Source of the DNA: Melanocharis versteri
Taxonomy: Eukaryota > Chordata > Aves > Passeriformes > Melanocharitidae
Assembly: GCA_013397845.1 (NCBI GenBank)
Contig: VZTG01008547.1
Coordinates: forward strand, 109,577-173,576
DNA length: 64,000 bases
Direction: 5' to 3'
A program made the translations under genes and the position numbers. Below, piece after piece: positions 1 to 13,416 of the stretch (its first letter is position 1; every line of letters begins with the position of its first letter). The notes beneath the pieces are model-generated. The model saw nothing but the letters and a program-made list of their open reading frames with translations. It made no database searches and was not told the origin of the DNA.

Positions 1-335
1 CAGCCCCCCTTCTGGGTAACTCCCCCAGTTTATATAACAGTTCTATGGTGTGGAATATCCCTTTGGTCAGTTTGGGTCACCTGTCCCAGTTATGCTCCCT
101 CCCAGTCCTTTTAGTTTTATGGTTTGTTTTTTTTTATTGCATACCTCCTCACTGACAGAGCATGGGACACGTAAAAAGAGAGAAGTCCTTGACTTAGGAT
201 AAACACAAATTACCAAATAACCAAAGCATCAGTGAGTTATCAACACCATATTAATTCCAAATCCAAAATACAGCACTGCAACAGCTATTGAGAAGAAATT
301 AGCTCTACCCTAGCTGAAACCAGGACAGGTCAATA
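1..335. mobile_element. Probable avian LTR-retrotransposon-derived repeat, cut by window edge
   Basis: The segments GAGAAGTCCTTGACTTAGGA, GCATCAGTGAGTTATCAACA, AAATCCAAAATACAGCACTG and CTAGCTGAAACCAGGACAGG are in the order of a dispersed repeat I recall from many bird genomes and associate with endogenous retroviral elements. The family name is not certain and no coding sequence is present. It is a non-functional remnant in the JADE3 intron. Confidence 0.45.
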
Positions 336-2694
336 TTAGTGTTTTGCTCTGCAGTAGAAGTCTGCCTGGGTTTACTGAGGAAATGAGAACCTCCTAGTCA
401 GCTCTGCAGACACACTGCCATCTATAAAGCCTTTAAAAGCTAAATTCTACAAAAAGTCTTGAGAAATATGAATGCTTTGCTCCCCCAAAGCATTAATACA
501 CCAAGAAACAATGATATCAAAGATATGGTTCGTATGTTTTATTTGTTTTTCAGACTTCTGAGTCCTATTTGGAAATTATGTTAGAAGAGTATGTCCGAGG
601 AAAATTAGCTTCATAGAATTTATTTTAAAATGCTTCACTGAAAGCCATCTATGATTTGAACCCAAACTCCTTCTGGAAGCACTCTATGGAAATGCAATAT
701 ATAATCTTCCTCACAGCACCCTGCTGTGCCTACTCTTGACTATCAAGGCTGTGAAACAAAGAATGTGATTTTGCAGGAAGTATCATGAAGCATCCCTATC
801 CATTAAAGATATCAGGGAGAATACAAGTAATACTATAAAGAACTACAGTAAAATACTAGCATTGAAAACAGAAAGGTCTTGACAATAAAATGGCCTTCTA
901 CAAACCCCATCTCTGATAAACAATTCAAACATCAGATCCGCACAGACTGTCAGGCTCCTTCTGTTTATGACCACTGCAAACTTAAAACCACACTAAGAAA
1001 AGAAAAAAATGAGCGAAATACCTTTCCCAATACCCCTCCGCAAGCTACTACCGAAGCTGACTGATGCCACTGCTCATTCACCACGTCTTGCCCAAATGCA
1101 CATGTGAGGAAGAATAAATGGATTGTGTCATCTCTTAAAAATGAAAAGAAAACTGATACTTCTTCTTGTGACACTCTCCGGGCTTTCAGGTACTTTGATC
1201 AACCACTTACAAATTCCCAACACAGGGAAGTCACTTGTCACAGGCATCTAGGCCATGACTGGGAACCACACCTCCAACGCTTAAGTAAATTATGGGTCAA
1301 CTGCTCGTGTTACAATCAAAGCTCACTTTATGCTGGATTACATGTAATTGCTTCAGTCCTGGGGCTTCCTCTGCACCCAGCAGAACTCAGCAACAGGCTT
1401 TTCAGTTCACACCTATCACTTAGGGAGTCGGAAGATCCACTGCTCAGAAACACAGGGCTATGATTTTTTAAAAAGCAGGAGGGAACTACTATGTTCTGCC
1501 TTCCCCACAAAAGTATGCTTAATCTTTTACAGCAAACAGCACGGAATGAGGGCCAGCATCCTCTCTAACCAGAAAACAGCTAGCATTTTCCTGGATTTTT
1601 GGTGTCCTTCCCAACCCACCTCGAAGGCCAAGTTTGAAATTGCATTGTCAAACACTTCAGTTTCTGTAAAGTGTAAATTACACGAGAGTTTTTCCATCAT
1701 GTTGAGGGTCAAATCATCTTACTTTATCCTCCTTTGAAAGATCTAGTAACTTTTAATCTCATAAGCACCCCCAAGCATTAAGGCTTAGTCTACTATTGCA
1801 GCTCTCAAGTAAAGGCCTTCAGCAAATATACTTACAAAGCAGCAGGTTTACACCTAAAATCAACTCATAAATAATAAAACAAAATCTAAATTCTAATATG
1901 ACCTATTACAAGTGTAATATAGCCACACAGTATCTAAGCATAGTTTATCTTTGTATGGATGTTTGACAGTGTGTGCAAAAGACTGCCCATTTACAGGGGA
2001 TGAAGCTCCAAGAACAGAATTTGGTGAGCTCGTCCTGGAAAGGCAAAATTTTTCTTCTTAATACATTGCAACCTGGGCATGAAGTTTCTGAACTAAGGTA
2101 CCTTACAGAGAAATGTAGAAACTTAAGGCAGGTCTGCTTTGGGTTTTGGTTAATTGAGGGATTTTTGGCAGCAAAGTAAATAAAAGGCAACATAAATTTC
2201 AAATGGAAATGAAACTACAGTTCTAGGCACATCTACCAACTGGACTGAGAAACTTAAAATGTTAAAAACGCTGTGATAGACAGGAATATGTGTAGAATTA
2301 AATTTGTAGTTCTCAAACATCCACACAATTTGGACAAGCAAGGCAGTAAATTCTAATGTTAAAACCCCTACTCCCTAAAACTATTTTAATGAATTATCCA
2401 GGACTCAAGCAAATGAAATATTATAATTTTCTTTTAAGTAGCTGTGAATCTTCCTAGCCTCCTTTTATAAGCATGTATAGGAAAAGCCAGGAAATTGGAT
2501 ACTAAATCAACCCTACCCAACATCATGTCTCTGACAGTATCTCATGAGCCAGAAGAATGTGCAAGAACACATCACGTTTCCTTCTGGTTGCTAATCAGAC
2601 ATAAGCTTTGGATTTTTGGATTAATCCTAACAATCAATTTTTAAAGTGGTATTAATTTATACAGATATTTAAAAAAAATCTGTACTTGCTATCA
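336..2694 (-). other. JADE3 intron 3, left part
   Basis: AT-rich sequence between the edge repeat and the CR1 relic. No exon or repeat family recognised; the 119- and 129-codon frames near 1104-1737 overlap each other and have no supporting context. Confidence 0.6.
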
Positions 2695-3030
2695 TCTGTC
2701 CAATTCCTTTTTTAATCTTGTTTAATTCTCAGTCTCAACAACTTCCTGTAGCAGATGAGCTTCCCACCCTAATTGCATGAAAAGGATATCCTTTTAATTG
2801 CTACAGATTTTCTAACTTTTGGCCTCATTTTTCAATGCTCCTGGCTGCCTTTCCTCTCCAGTTCTTCCATCACAAGGACAGGCAGGACTGAAGCACTCTA
2901 GCTCTGCTGCTTCCAACCCATTCATACTCTACTGTTATGCCTGCTCACTCACTTCAAAGGTAACATAGCTCAGCCTTTTCACAAGCAAGCTCTTCCACAC
3001 CTTTCTGCATTTGGGTCACCTCTTCCTAAA
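2695..3030 (-). mobile_element. Old CR1 LINE relic
   Basis: The plus strand carries the antisense series typical of the 3' half of old CR1 copies: TGTCCAATTCCTTTTTTAAT, CTCAGTCTCAACAACTTCCT, GTAGCAGATGAGCTTCCCA, then AAAGGATATCCTTTTAATTG-type sequence and CTCTTCCACACCTTTCTGC. It is strongly diverged, with no frame left. The call is by recalled consensus order; no alignment was run. Confidence 0.55.
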
Positions 3031-6000
3031 GAGTTCAAATAGCCTGAGACAGTATCTCAAAGGAAAAAAAACATCATAGCAGTAACCGATGAGTTTGCAC
3101 CTCCAACCTTACTTTTTTTTTTTAAATCAACTAACCCAAGCAGGCTAAAAAGTAGCTCACGGATAACGCATGTTTGCCAGAGGTCTTGAGAAGCCAGTAC
3201 ACATGTCCCAGATAATTCAGAATTTTCTAAGGTAAGCATGCACATAAAAGTGACAGTATCTTATTATACATGGTACACGCAAAGCAATATAGTTTAACCA
3301 TGTTACCCATTCTTTCACAGAACAAAATCAAGCACTTTCAAACTGCAAAAAGAGTCCATTTGCTGCCAAGAGTCTAGTCTTACAGGGTGCTTCTCAGGAT
3401 CAAGATCTACAATTTATGTGGCAATTAAATGCCACTAAAAAGAGTTTCACGTACCCAAATAATGAATGCCGACCATTTACATTTGGAAGATAAGCTGCAT
3501 TTCACATGATAATACAGCTGTCACAATCAGCAACAAGGGATTAAAAACTACTCTTGCTGTGAGATTCAAAAAATCCATTTGCAAAGAGAGGTAAAATATT
3601 GCCATGTTATACAGAAAGGGTTTTAAAAAAAAGCAGAATGCTAACTTAACTTCTTTGCAGTTTCAAGAGGTGGACATGACTGAAAAAAGATATACATAAA
3701 CTTGAGTGTCATAAAGATCTCTTAGGCTCTTTTGTGACCCCACTAGCATAAGGGAAAAGACACGGTCAGTCATTCAGGACAGTCCAGCTAATGGGTTTTC
3801 CCTGAAAAAATGATTCCCACTACTCTGCCATCATTTTCTGCTGCAGCTTTCATGGAGACAGGAAACTGCCAAGTACAGGCTTCATGCTGAGCCAGACATC
3901 CAAATGCCTCCTACCCTGCTGCTCACATGCAGCCTACTGCTGAGGCCTGCGAGTCCCTCCTATCTACGTTTAAATCCACTGAGGGGCAACACCACAAATG
4001 GTATGTGGCCAGCATCATCGTAGAAGTCTCCAAACTAGCTATATTACTGATGTGCCTCTAACCTCAACATAGCTAATTTATTCAAAGTAAATGCTAGAGC
4101 TAACTGGATAACAGGATTTTTAAGTCACCACTCCAGTAGTTTGTGATAAATTGTAATCCAGAAGGGGAGCAGTGAGAAAGAGAAACAGCCTTGCTTTTGA
4201 CATTACATATACAAGCACCATGGTCTGAAGAAGCATCATTACAGGCTTCCCTTTTTCTCACCTTCTTCTCCAAGGAGGAGACTGGAGTAAGTTGAAACCA
4301 GGTCCAACCCAGTAACAGCCCTTCTGGATTGATACAGGCTCTGGAAATGGGCTTTGACATTTGCACTGTAACACGACACCTCTTGGCCTGGCAGTAACAC
4401 CAGGTGACCTCGCACGTGGAAGGCAATTCAAGGCAGAGCAGTCCTCAGATGCAGCCACTCATCACTTTTTACAGGCAGCCTCAGAGGACATTGGCATATT
4501 TAGATAAGTCCTGAACTGGCACATACACTCACTACTCACTTTTTGGAGTACCAAACCCGAGCTTTTATTTGGAGAGAACCCAGGTACCCAGGCTGGGCTG
4601 GTGATGGTAGAGGAAGGGGAAGAAAGCCTATGTATTCACATGCAATTTATTTGAAAAACCAAGGCTTACTGGCATGAAAGAAAAATTAACGTATGAAGAC
4701 CATGAACAAAAATGTTCCCAAACAGCTATTTATAGCTTTGACCTTCTAGATTTTCTGCATCACTAACTCAAGAAACAGCCTGCTGCCTGGCAAGCAGAGG
4801 TGAATGAAAGGAGAGCAATGCCAACTTGTTACAGAGAGGCCTTGCTAAAGAGATGCTGTCAGCCTGAAAATTCAAATTTCTATCTAATAGATATTAGACA
4901 ACTATTACTACAAAAAGCTTGTGAGATTACAACATGATTTTTGGAAGGGTGTGTAGTGGGGTCCCTTTTCCATATTTGCTTTGCACCCTTGTTACAACTT
5001 GATGCATAAATAATCAATTTCAATGCTCTGCTGACAAAAGCATTTCATATAATACACTTCCAAGCATAAGCTTTTCAAGAGGTTGGACGGAGTGCTTGCT
5101 TTTAGCAGAAGCAAAAAAAACCATAAAGAATTGCCAGAAGTCTTATGTTCAAGAGGTACAGTACTACTGTCACTTCCCTTACATTCCCTTTCCAGGAGAA
5201 CTTAATTTGTTTCAGGGATCTTTTAAATATTGTACTCAGGACACTCTTTCCAAAGAGGATATATTCTGAAGTTTGGGATTTCTTTCCTCTTTTTTTTTTC
5301 TTCTTTTTTTTCCCCCTCAGGAGGGGAATCTTAAATCAAATACAACAAAGAGATTCCAGTATTACTAGAAGGATTACATTATGAAATAGACTTTTTAAAT
5401 TTCAAGTGTATATTCTAGATTTTGTTCTTCAAAGTTACCTATTTTCAAGCATTAAAGGAATCAAGATTTTGCCTTGGAACTGGTAAAAGGCAGCAAAGAT
5501 GATCTTAAAAGGAGGAACTGAAAACACTGCTCGTTTTAATTCCTAGAAGTTATGTAAACAGAACACTTGCATGCTACATAGCTGAACCACATCTTCATAA
5601 TTCTTGTTTTAATGTACATATGCACATAGAGACAGAATGGAGCAAACTCAAAAGAAGGCTGTAATAGGGCAAATCCTAAGATGAAGAGATACAAGAAGAA
5701 AACTGGATGGCTGGGCAGAAAGAAGGGATTGGTAAGGGACTAGCACTGAGGTGTATCTGAAACAGAAACAAGCCTGGCAATGTACGTGCTTCAGCTCCCA
5801 TTTGCACAGCTTGACTGGTAACAAAGCTACTGCCTAGGCACCCATGAGCAACACTTACAAGACCTCAGTAGCCACAAGGTGGTTTAGGATTAAAATTCTT
5901 ACAGAACCATAATCCTCATAACAACATCTTAAAGAAAGAAAAGCTTAGTGGGCTTTTCTTAACCCTCTTGGTGGCTGCAAATAAAACACTATGTAGCCAG

Positions 6001-7105
6001 TTCCAGCCAATTTTATTTTTTAGAACTTTTATAGCATTTTTCTTTTAGAAATAAGTGAGTTTTGACTTGCAATAAGAATCAAGCTTCCAAAGAAATGACA
6101 CATTCTGTATCATCTACCTTGTTCTTACCAAACCAAACCCATTCAGTTAGCAGTATTTAGAAAAGAAGCATGAAATATGTTTGCTGAATAGCTTAAGCTA
6201 TACGAGCACAATCTACATATTTGACACAACCTTGCACAGCAGTAACCACTCAGGTAAAAAGCTGCTGGTATAGTACACAAAATAACTTCTGGAACATAAC
6301 TTTAAATTCTACAGAAATAAAGTGGGGTCTGTCAGTCTTTTTTCAGCAGTCATACTAAAATTCTGAAGGACTCATTCAGAGGCAATGTGATAACAAGTAA
6401 GGGGAATTAGCTACAAGAAATATTTCTCCTATTTGCAGTTAGTATTTGACTTCAGCCCTTAAGAAAGCGAGCATAAAATCTGGAGAAGGCAGCCAACAAA
6501 TCTTCCACTAAGAGAGGTTACCAATGGAATGGTCGACAGGATGGCTTTGGCCACTGGACTGTGCATAAATGCCAATTTATTAAATGGGTCAATACAGGTC
6601 CAGTGACATTGGTGGTAAGTGTTGATGTTCTAACAGGTGGAGATGGCAGAGTAAAAACGAAAAGCTTTGTTGACGGTAAAAAGCCAAGAGTAACAAAGTA
6701 GCAGAGCAAACACTGCATCTACATATCCTACCCACTTAAGCGTCCCACTGTTTCATCCTAAAGCAGAAAAACAGCATCCTTCCCAAACACAAACATATGA
6801 ACCACTTTTCTGTGCTATGCTCTCAAATCCTAAGACCATACCAGCTTTTGCCAATTTCAAAACGATATTAAAATTCCAGGGAAAGAACGAACTACGTGGT
6901 ACTGTTTGCAAATGCCGTAAGTCATTTTGTCCATCAAACACCAGAGTTGCTATAATACTCACAGAGTGAGGAAAATGCAGGTTCACAGAGAATTTGACAG
7001 GTGACAAAAGGACTCACCAGCACTAGATTCATAGCTCATTCTTCAAGGCTTAGAAACATGAAAACTACATGACAGAAAACTACCAGTGACCAACCCAGTT
7101 CTTAC
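3031..7105 (-). other. JADE3 intron 3, right part
   Basis: Non-coding AT-rich sequence downstream of the GCTGAG|gtaaga donor. Frames such as 4426-4100 (minus) match nothing known. There are pyrimidine tracts at 3113-3123 and 5279-5318 but no exon signature for the next JADE3 segment. Confidence 0.7.
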
Positions 7106-7188
7106 CTCAGCAGGCTTCTTTTGTTCATTTGCTGGTGTTTTTGACTTGCTCCTGTACTTAGAACAAGAAGAAAAGGAAGTGGAAGGAC
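7106..7188 (-). CDS. JADE3: JADE3 coding exon 2 (residues 17-44)
   Basis: An 83-nt exon with acceptor taacag|GTCCTT preceded by a long pyrimidine tract (about 7191-7209) and donor GCTGAG|gtaaga. It completes the split Ser codon, then reads PSTSFSSCSKYRSKSKTPAN and EQKKPAE, phase 0 at its end, as in JADE-family genes. Confidence 0.93.
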
Positions 7189-8374
7189 CTGTTAAAAAAA
7201 AAAAAAAAAGAATAAATAAAAAGGGATCATTATGGCTCAGTTCAATTCATTTAATTTTTCCAGTAAAACACAAGGCACTCCAATCTCTTGAATTATAATT
7301 TTTGACAAGATGTGGGCAAAAAAAACCTGTTAGGCAGTCTGTAGGCTTAATTTCAGCTCCTCCTGTTCCACTCGTTCTTTATAAAACCACAGCACACCAA
7401 GTTTATGGGTACATTCTGCTCTGCCCAATACAAGCATGAGTAAACAGAAACAAGGAGACAGACTGCTTTCCTTCATTTAGTTCCCTTCTAACAAAGTGGA
7501 AGGAAGAGTAAAACAGAGTTTGAAAACGCTCAAAAAAAAAAACAACCTGAAGAACAAAGCAATGATACTAAAATGTGCTAATGAGAGATGCAAAAAACCC
7601 ATAGTGTGGTATCTTAGATGTTTCTGGCAAAATGTTATTTCAGCAGAGGATACATCAATGACTTGCAGGGAACATGACAATGAATCATTATTGTGTACAG
7701 AGCTGTTAGATAGGCACAGGTTTATAGGAAACAAACAAGACCCTGCCACACAGGGTTGTTCTGTTTTGGCGTTTTTGCAGATAAAATGGGAAGATATTCA
7801 GGTAGATGTCTGCCAAGGAACACTTAAAATGTAACTTTACCAAATTGTTTAACAGACCAAAGTAGAGTAGATCAAGAACCAGTATGAGATAACATAACAA
7901 TCAATAGATTGATTATAATTCTAATACATTAATGCTTAAGTAACTTGCCACCCACAACAATTTTAACGTTGAAGCTCTGCACAACATGAGACAACAGGAT
8001 TCTTTTTGAAAAAATAATTACAGAATAGAACCCTGGGCAGTAAAATTTCTCTTGATTTACAAATTTCTTCTTGCCAACTATGAACGAGAAAGATACAAGT
8101 TTCTCTTGAAATTTTAAGTATACTCAAAACTCCCCTTACAAGATTCTTTGCCTTATTTTCCTCCTGTAACATGACTCAGAACACCAAAGACCACAAATCC
8201 AAAAAGAAATCAATCAAGAAACATTTTTTTTGAAATTTTAAGAGGTGAAACCGTTTGCCCTCAAACCACAGAAGGAAACCACAAGGGGGTGATAGACCAA
8301 AGCAAAACTAGCAGGTATTACTTACTCTCATTGTCTGAACTGTCACTGGTGCTTAGATGCCTGTGGCGTTTCAT
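7106..8374 (-). CDS. JADE3: JADE3 (PHF16), N-terminal part: coding exons for residues 1-44; gene continues past left edge
   Basis: Join of 8326-8374 and 7106-7188 on the minus strand, 132 nt in phase. It reads MKRHRHLSTSDSSDNE, then SPSTSFSSCSKYRSK and SKTPANEQKKPAE, against human JADE3 MKRHRPVSSSDSSDESPSTS and HKKPAEV. JADE3 is a PHD-finger scaffold (PHD-zinc knuckle-ePHD) of the nuclear HBO1/KAT7 histone acetyltransferase complex with ING4/5 and MEAF6. Only the Ser-rich N-terminus is here; I searched 1-7100 for the next exon (VFRKDLISAMKL-type) and did not see it. The downstream position relative to RP2, same strand, agrees with the human RP2-JADE3 order. The alternative JADE1 or JADE2 fits less well: JADE1 starts MKRGRLPSSSEDSDD. 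Confidence 0.92.
7189..8325 (-). other. JADE3 intron between the first two coding exons (1.14 kb)
   Basis: AT-rich, non-coding; ends in gtaagt ... ttaacag. Open frames on both strands are short and unrecognised. Confidence 0.85.
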
Positions 8375-8385
8375 CCTGACGCATC
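8326..8385 (-). CDS. JADE3: JADE3 start-codon exon
   Basis: Acceptor ttttctttag|GATGCG, 11 nt of leader, ATG at 8374-8372, and donor GAGA|gtaagt. It encodes MKRHRHLSTSDSSDNE plus the first base of a Ser codon. An out-of-frame ATG lies 10 nt upstream of the start within the same exon. Confidence 0.92.
8343..8384 (-). CDS. uORF overlapping the JADE3 start codon (13 codons)
   Basis: ATG at 8384-8382, in another frame, reads MRQDETPQASKHQ and stops 32 nt inside the JADE3 coding region. If exon 1 (ending AAG) splices directly to this exon, its context is AAGGATGC with A at -3, comparable to the main start (CAGGATGA). Whether it is translated is unknown. Confidence 0.4.
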   Translation of the reverse strand: MRQDETPQASKHQ

Positions 8386-11300
8386 CTAAAGAAAAAAAAA
8401 AAAGGTTGATGGCAACCGTTCTACGAGAAAATCACCGGCTGCTGGTTGACGCCAAGTTCTTCACACTAAAGGCAAAGCTCCTCTGAAGAAGTCTCAGGCA
8501 TAGAAATAATCCCAGCTCAGTCACTATATTTTATTTCTGCAAGCAACTATTAGATTGCAGTATTATTCATGAAACTGAGCACCCTCAAAACCAGCATGCC
8601 TCTGCTGGGCAAGGCTTGCTTTTAATTTTGCAGAAAGAAGTGCAACCCGCCAGCTGATTCCCGGCAGGGCATGAGCGGTGCACTGCTCGACTCAATGTCC
8701 CATCTGTTCAGCTGGAGGAAGAGTTGCCATGGTGGCAGTAGCTAGCTGAGAGACGGGTGGAGGCCAGGAAATAAGGTGGATGCACAGCAAGGCAAGGATT
8801 TAGAAATATAACACACCTTAAAAAAACCTGAACAAACAAACAAAAAAAAAAAAGCACAAAGAAACCCTAAGGCATCCATGCAAAGCAAAAGGCAGGTTTT
8901 AAATAGCGACAATCATAGAAAGTAGTGACTGATGCCATTTAAGTCATCTGATCAGCATTTATTTCACAAGATACGTGGTTTTCAGAAGTTTGAGAAGTGA
9001 TCAAGAGTATCACTGAGAAATACTTCAATGGCACTGCACCAGTTGCATTAAAAAAAGATATTGAACTTTTTGAAATTTGGTTTTGAGCATGTATTGCTAC
9101 AGAGAGAGGGGAAGAAGAAATTTCTGCATCTCAACTTAATAAAAGAAAAATCAAAACAGTTATCAGCTATATACTCTAAACAAGTGCCACCAAAAATCCA
9201 TATACATTCTTATTAGTCCTGCCGCTCTATGATATTCAATGTTACGTTTGTTAAATAAGATTCAATAACAGTTCACAATTAATAGTAGTAAATAAAAATT
9301 ACCCCTATGGTTGTAATGGATTGAGTGAGAAAATCAATAGAGAAAAGAAGTATAAAGTAATTCTGCAGGAATATACAAGAACTCTATTTTCTTTGTTCGT
9401 TTTTAAGCAGAAGATACGCACAAGTAGGTTACAAACAGCTGCACCTGAAATGTCTGCAGTACTTTAAGTGCCAGCTTGGCTACACATGAAATGTAAGCAT
9501 CTTCATTGCTTAAACATAATCACATGCCATTAAAAAAAGCAACACAGCTAAATATCCCATTTGATAAGCACTCCACATTAGTTACTGTACAATGGGTCTT
9601 GAGATTATCCAAACACCACAGGATAAACAAGATTTCCAGATAAGAGATGCCTGCCCAAAGGCTTTGAAGAGATTGAAATTGAATTGTTTGCAGCACAAGT
9701 GTTTAATTTAGTGGAAAATTTCAGCAGTCTTTGTATTTAAGAGAGTGAGTTTACTGAATCTAAATGCAGCGATCACTCAAAGTTTAAATCAATCCTTTCA
9801 ACCGGTTATAAAAAAAGACATTGTCCACACTCTTGAAGGCTGACAAAGGAAGTGATGCTTCCAGTTCTCAAGAAAGCAGATACAGAGCTTCTGAGTCAGG
9901 TATTTCCTGACTCAGGGGAGGAAGACAGAAAGATGTAGGACAAAGGTCATTTGCATCATCACTTAAGCAAGGTATAAAATTCCATTACCTAACAAATAAT
10001 TTCATATTAATTCGCCCTCTCACAGCTCAGGCAACATAGGGGAGACAAGGCAGCCATGCTGTATGTGCAGACCAGTGTCCAAGAAAGCAGCAACATCAAA
10101 AATTAAATACCCAAAATACCACAGGGCTTCACCTCCAGCGAGCAATGTAAGGTAGCTTGTACAGATGAAGAAACTTCCATGAAGCTCTTGGACAAAAGCT
10201 GTTTGACAGGTAGAAGGCACTCAGGTCAGAAGGACTTGTCTTTGTACATGTTTTGGGGGCACCAGACTTGAAGTTTGCTGCAGGGTAGTGAAGGCAGGTC
10301 TAGATGACTACTTTCATATTGCCAACTTGCGAAATTTAAAGATACGGATTTTAATCAAGAGCAAATAAAATTGTATTGCCTGTTTGAGAGCTTATATTCC
10401 AGGCCAAACCCAGCCCCCCGGAGCATGCAACTCTCCCTAAAAAAAGCAGGTTCTGCCCATGACAACTTATCTGCTGGCAGGCTTCATTTCCAAACAACCT
10501 GGTTTAAAAACCATCAGGTATGTTATAAGACCTTGGGAGACAACAAAAAGAAGCATCTAGGTGAGCCGAGCAGTATTCCCCACTTCCATTTCTTGGCAAG
10601 AAATGCAAGTTCTTGCTGCTTGCTTTGGTTTTATGTTCAGGTGATTTTTTGAGCAATTGTTAAAAGGTGCTGAAAGCTTATGGCAGGCGATTCCCATCTC
10701 TTAGAGTCTATATAAAAACACAGCAATAAAACCTTTTCACTCTGTACTAAGGACAGCTATCTGCAAAGCACAACACGAGCATGCAATTAAAGTAGGGTCA
10801 AACATGAGGCTGAGAGAGACAACTACAAGACAGAACACCCAGGAAGCCTGGACTTCTGCCTGGGCAACTGGGAAAGAAGATCTGAGATGCTTACACTTCA
10901 AACACAGCTTACATAGAAATGGCAAGTGTAACAAAAACTTTAGAAGGGAAAGCACACCTCTGCCAACAACTCCATGAGAGTGGAAAACCAACCAACCAAA
11001 CAAACGCTAAACAAAAGTAACAAGCTGTTATTTGAGAACTGGATTTGTAGCAGCTCAGGCAAGAGATTTACACCTCCATGATAGCAGACAGAAACAGAAA
11101 AAGTAGTCACTGAGGGCAAAAAGCCCTGGATAGTAACAGTACTGGATTCCTGCCTGATTTTTTTCAGCAATATTAACCACATCAACAGTGAACAAAAATC
11201 CACAATTGCAACAAATCACAGGTGTGCTGTGTTTGGTAAGACAGGTTATTTAAGTGACTAACAGGCTATAAGTTCACCCTATGCCACCACACGATGCCAG

Positions 11301-13347
11301 AGAACCCAGAGTCTCAGCACCATTCAGCAGAGACCACCTCTACAGTGGATTTCACTTTTCTTTTTAACAGAGAACCCCTTCGCCATACCCTTGTGTACAC
11401 TGGGACTGCCACACAACTTCCAGCTCACTTCCACCCCAAAGCATGAGGGCTCATCAGAAAGGCACACTGATAATAATGCTTCCATTCCCTAGACACTAGA
11501 GAGGGATCCCAAAGTAACATCCATTCAGTGGGAAAGCTCCCACCTCACTTCATCCGCCTTTGAAGAACGGAGAAGAATCAGAAGCTGCTCAATTCAGAAA
11601 AACAGCGGACACCCCCTCTCCCCCTCACCATGAAAATTGATGTCAACCTTTCCCAGCTTCAGTTCAAAATCCCCAAAGCAGACTGGCATTCTTCAGTTTG
11701 TCCAGGCATTTTGCAAATGTGCATGCTGAACTTCCTGTTTGAATAGACTTAAGTTTTAACATTTAAACTTTCTAGCAGTTCCAACGTACAAGCTAAGGGA
11801 GTGTAAAGCAACTCAAGACTGAAACGTTGCTGCAGAGCGAAAGAGATGTGGCTCCGACCCCCCCAAAATGCCTGGAGAAAATCCTTGTTTCTCAGTCACT
11901 GGATCATGATTCTCACTGCCTTACAAAGCAAGTAGGTGTGCTTTGCCTATGGACCTGAAGAGTGCACAGACATTATAGGCAAGCACAGATTATCTCAAAA
12001 ATGATCATTAAAAATACAAACATAATATACTAAGTGTTTTCACCCCTCTTTTCTTTTTTTTTTTTTACTCCACGGAGGGACTAATATCAATCACTTGTGT
12101 GACAACACACACAAATTCTAAAGATGCCCACCTTCAGGGATCTTCTAAATGAAAACTGAAAAACAGAAGCAGCAGTAAGAAATCATCATGTCACAAGGAA
12201 AAAGATGTTCAACTCTCCAGGCAATTACTGCAATGAAACATTTGCTGGCATCATTTTTAATATGAATTACTGGAGTTATTCCTAAACTTAAACCATATTC
12301 CGCACCTGTTGCACTTCTGACTTGCCAAGCCATGGCTGCACATTTATGCCCAATCTGCTTGGAACAGCTTAAGACACGAACTGCAACTTTAAAAAAGAGA
12401 AATCAGCCTCATTCCCTGCTGTCACCTTAACAACAGAACATGGGTCAAGATGGCCTGAACCTTTTTGTGTGTTTAAGCAGAAAACAACCCCAGGAAAACC
12501 TCAGCCACAGACAGAAACATTTTGCTGCCAGTTTTCCCTGGTTTCCAGAAGACAACTGTACATACTGGGAATTTTGCCCTGGAGGCAGAACCGATGCTTG
12601 TATCCAACACACCACTGCACTTTCAAAAAAAGCCAAGAAAAAGCCACCCTGCACTCACCTGGCTGAAATTAAAATACGGATCCCAAGCTAAGAGGAATCA
12701 ACACCTCAGCCAGCACATGCAAGAATCTTAAGACAGTAACACTGATATTTCCAAAAAACTAAGGGATATGTTTTGTAATTAATAATTTTTAAGTTATTTG
12801 CTCCTTTTTGCTTATTCACAAGTATCTGCACTGCTAAAGTGAACAAGAAGCAGCCACTTGCCTCTACCACCATTTTCTCCTGCCCCTGAGGAAAATCAAT
12901 GTTGCACTGACTTAACTAGCTTTTGAAAAGCTAGGATTACTCAAAAAAATCACTCAAGCAGTGCATGTAAGTAGCAGACAGGTAACAAAATTTCAGAGTC
13001 TTATCCAAAACAAAAACCCATTTCAAATACCTGCAGAAACAAGACAAACAAATTTTTTTTCATTTTCAATTTGCATCGGAGTAAACAACTAAACTTACCA
13101 ACTAAACTATTACATTTAGCCTCTTTTTCTAATGCATTCCTCTGGATAGTTCATCAGTATCAGCAGACACAAGGATGAGATATCAGAGAGTCTGAATTCG
13201 TACAGCATATTAGGCCAGACATCAGTGACAAGCACACAAAATGAATCCTTAAAGCCAGCCAAGATTTCTGAACAAAGCAGTATCTCTAAGGAATAGCAGT
13301 GCTTCCTGGCTTCAGTTTGTTACAGAAAAAGGTTAAACATATCCATA

Positions 13348-13416
13348 CTGTTAGGACCTATAGAGATGTACCTGTTAGGACCTATAGAGATGTACCTGTT
13401 AGGACCTATAGAGATG
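13348..13416. repeat. 24-bp minisatellite, 2.9 perfect copies
   Basis: Units 13348-13371 and 13372-13395 are identical, and 13396-13416 is an identical partial third copy; each begins CTGTTAGGACCTATAGAGAT. The absence of any mismatch suggests recent expansion and possible copy-number polymorphism. It is intronic in JADE3. Confidence 0.97.

Noticed and set aside
1104..1737. Overlapping 119- and 129-codon frames near the left end
   Set aside because: They overlap in different frames, match nothing recognised and have no splice match to the next JADE3 exon.
13348..13416. Direct repeats that could suggest a CRISPR array
   Set aside because: The units are head-to-tail without spacers, in an intron of a vertebrate gene; it is a minisatellite.
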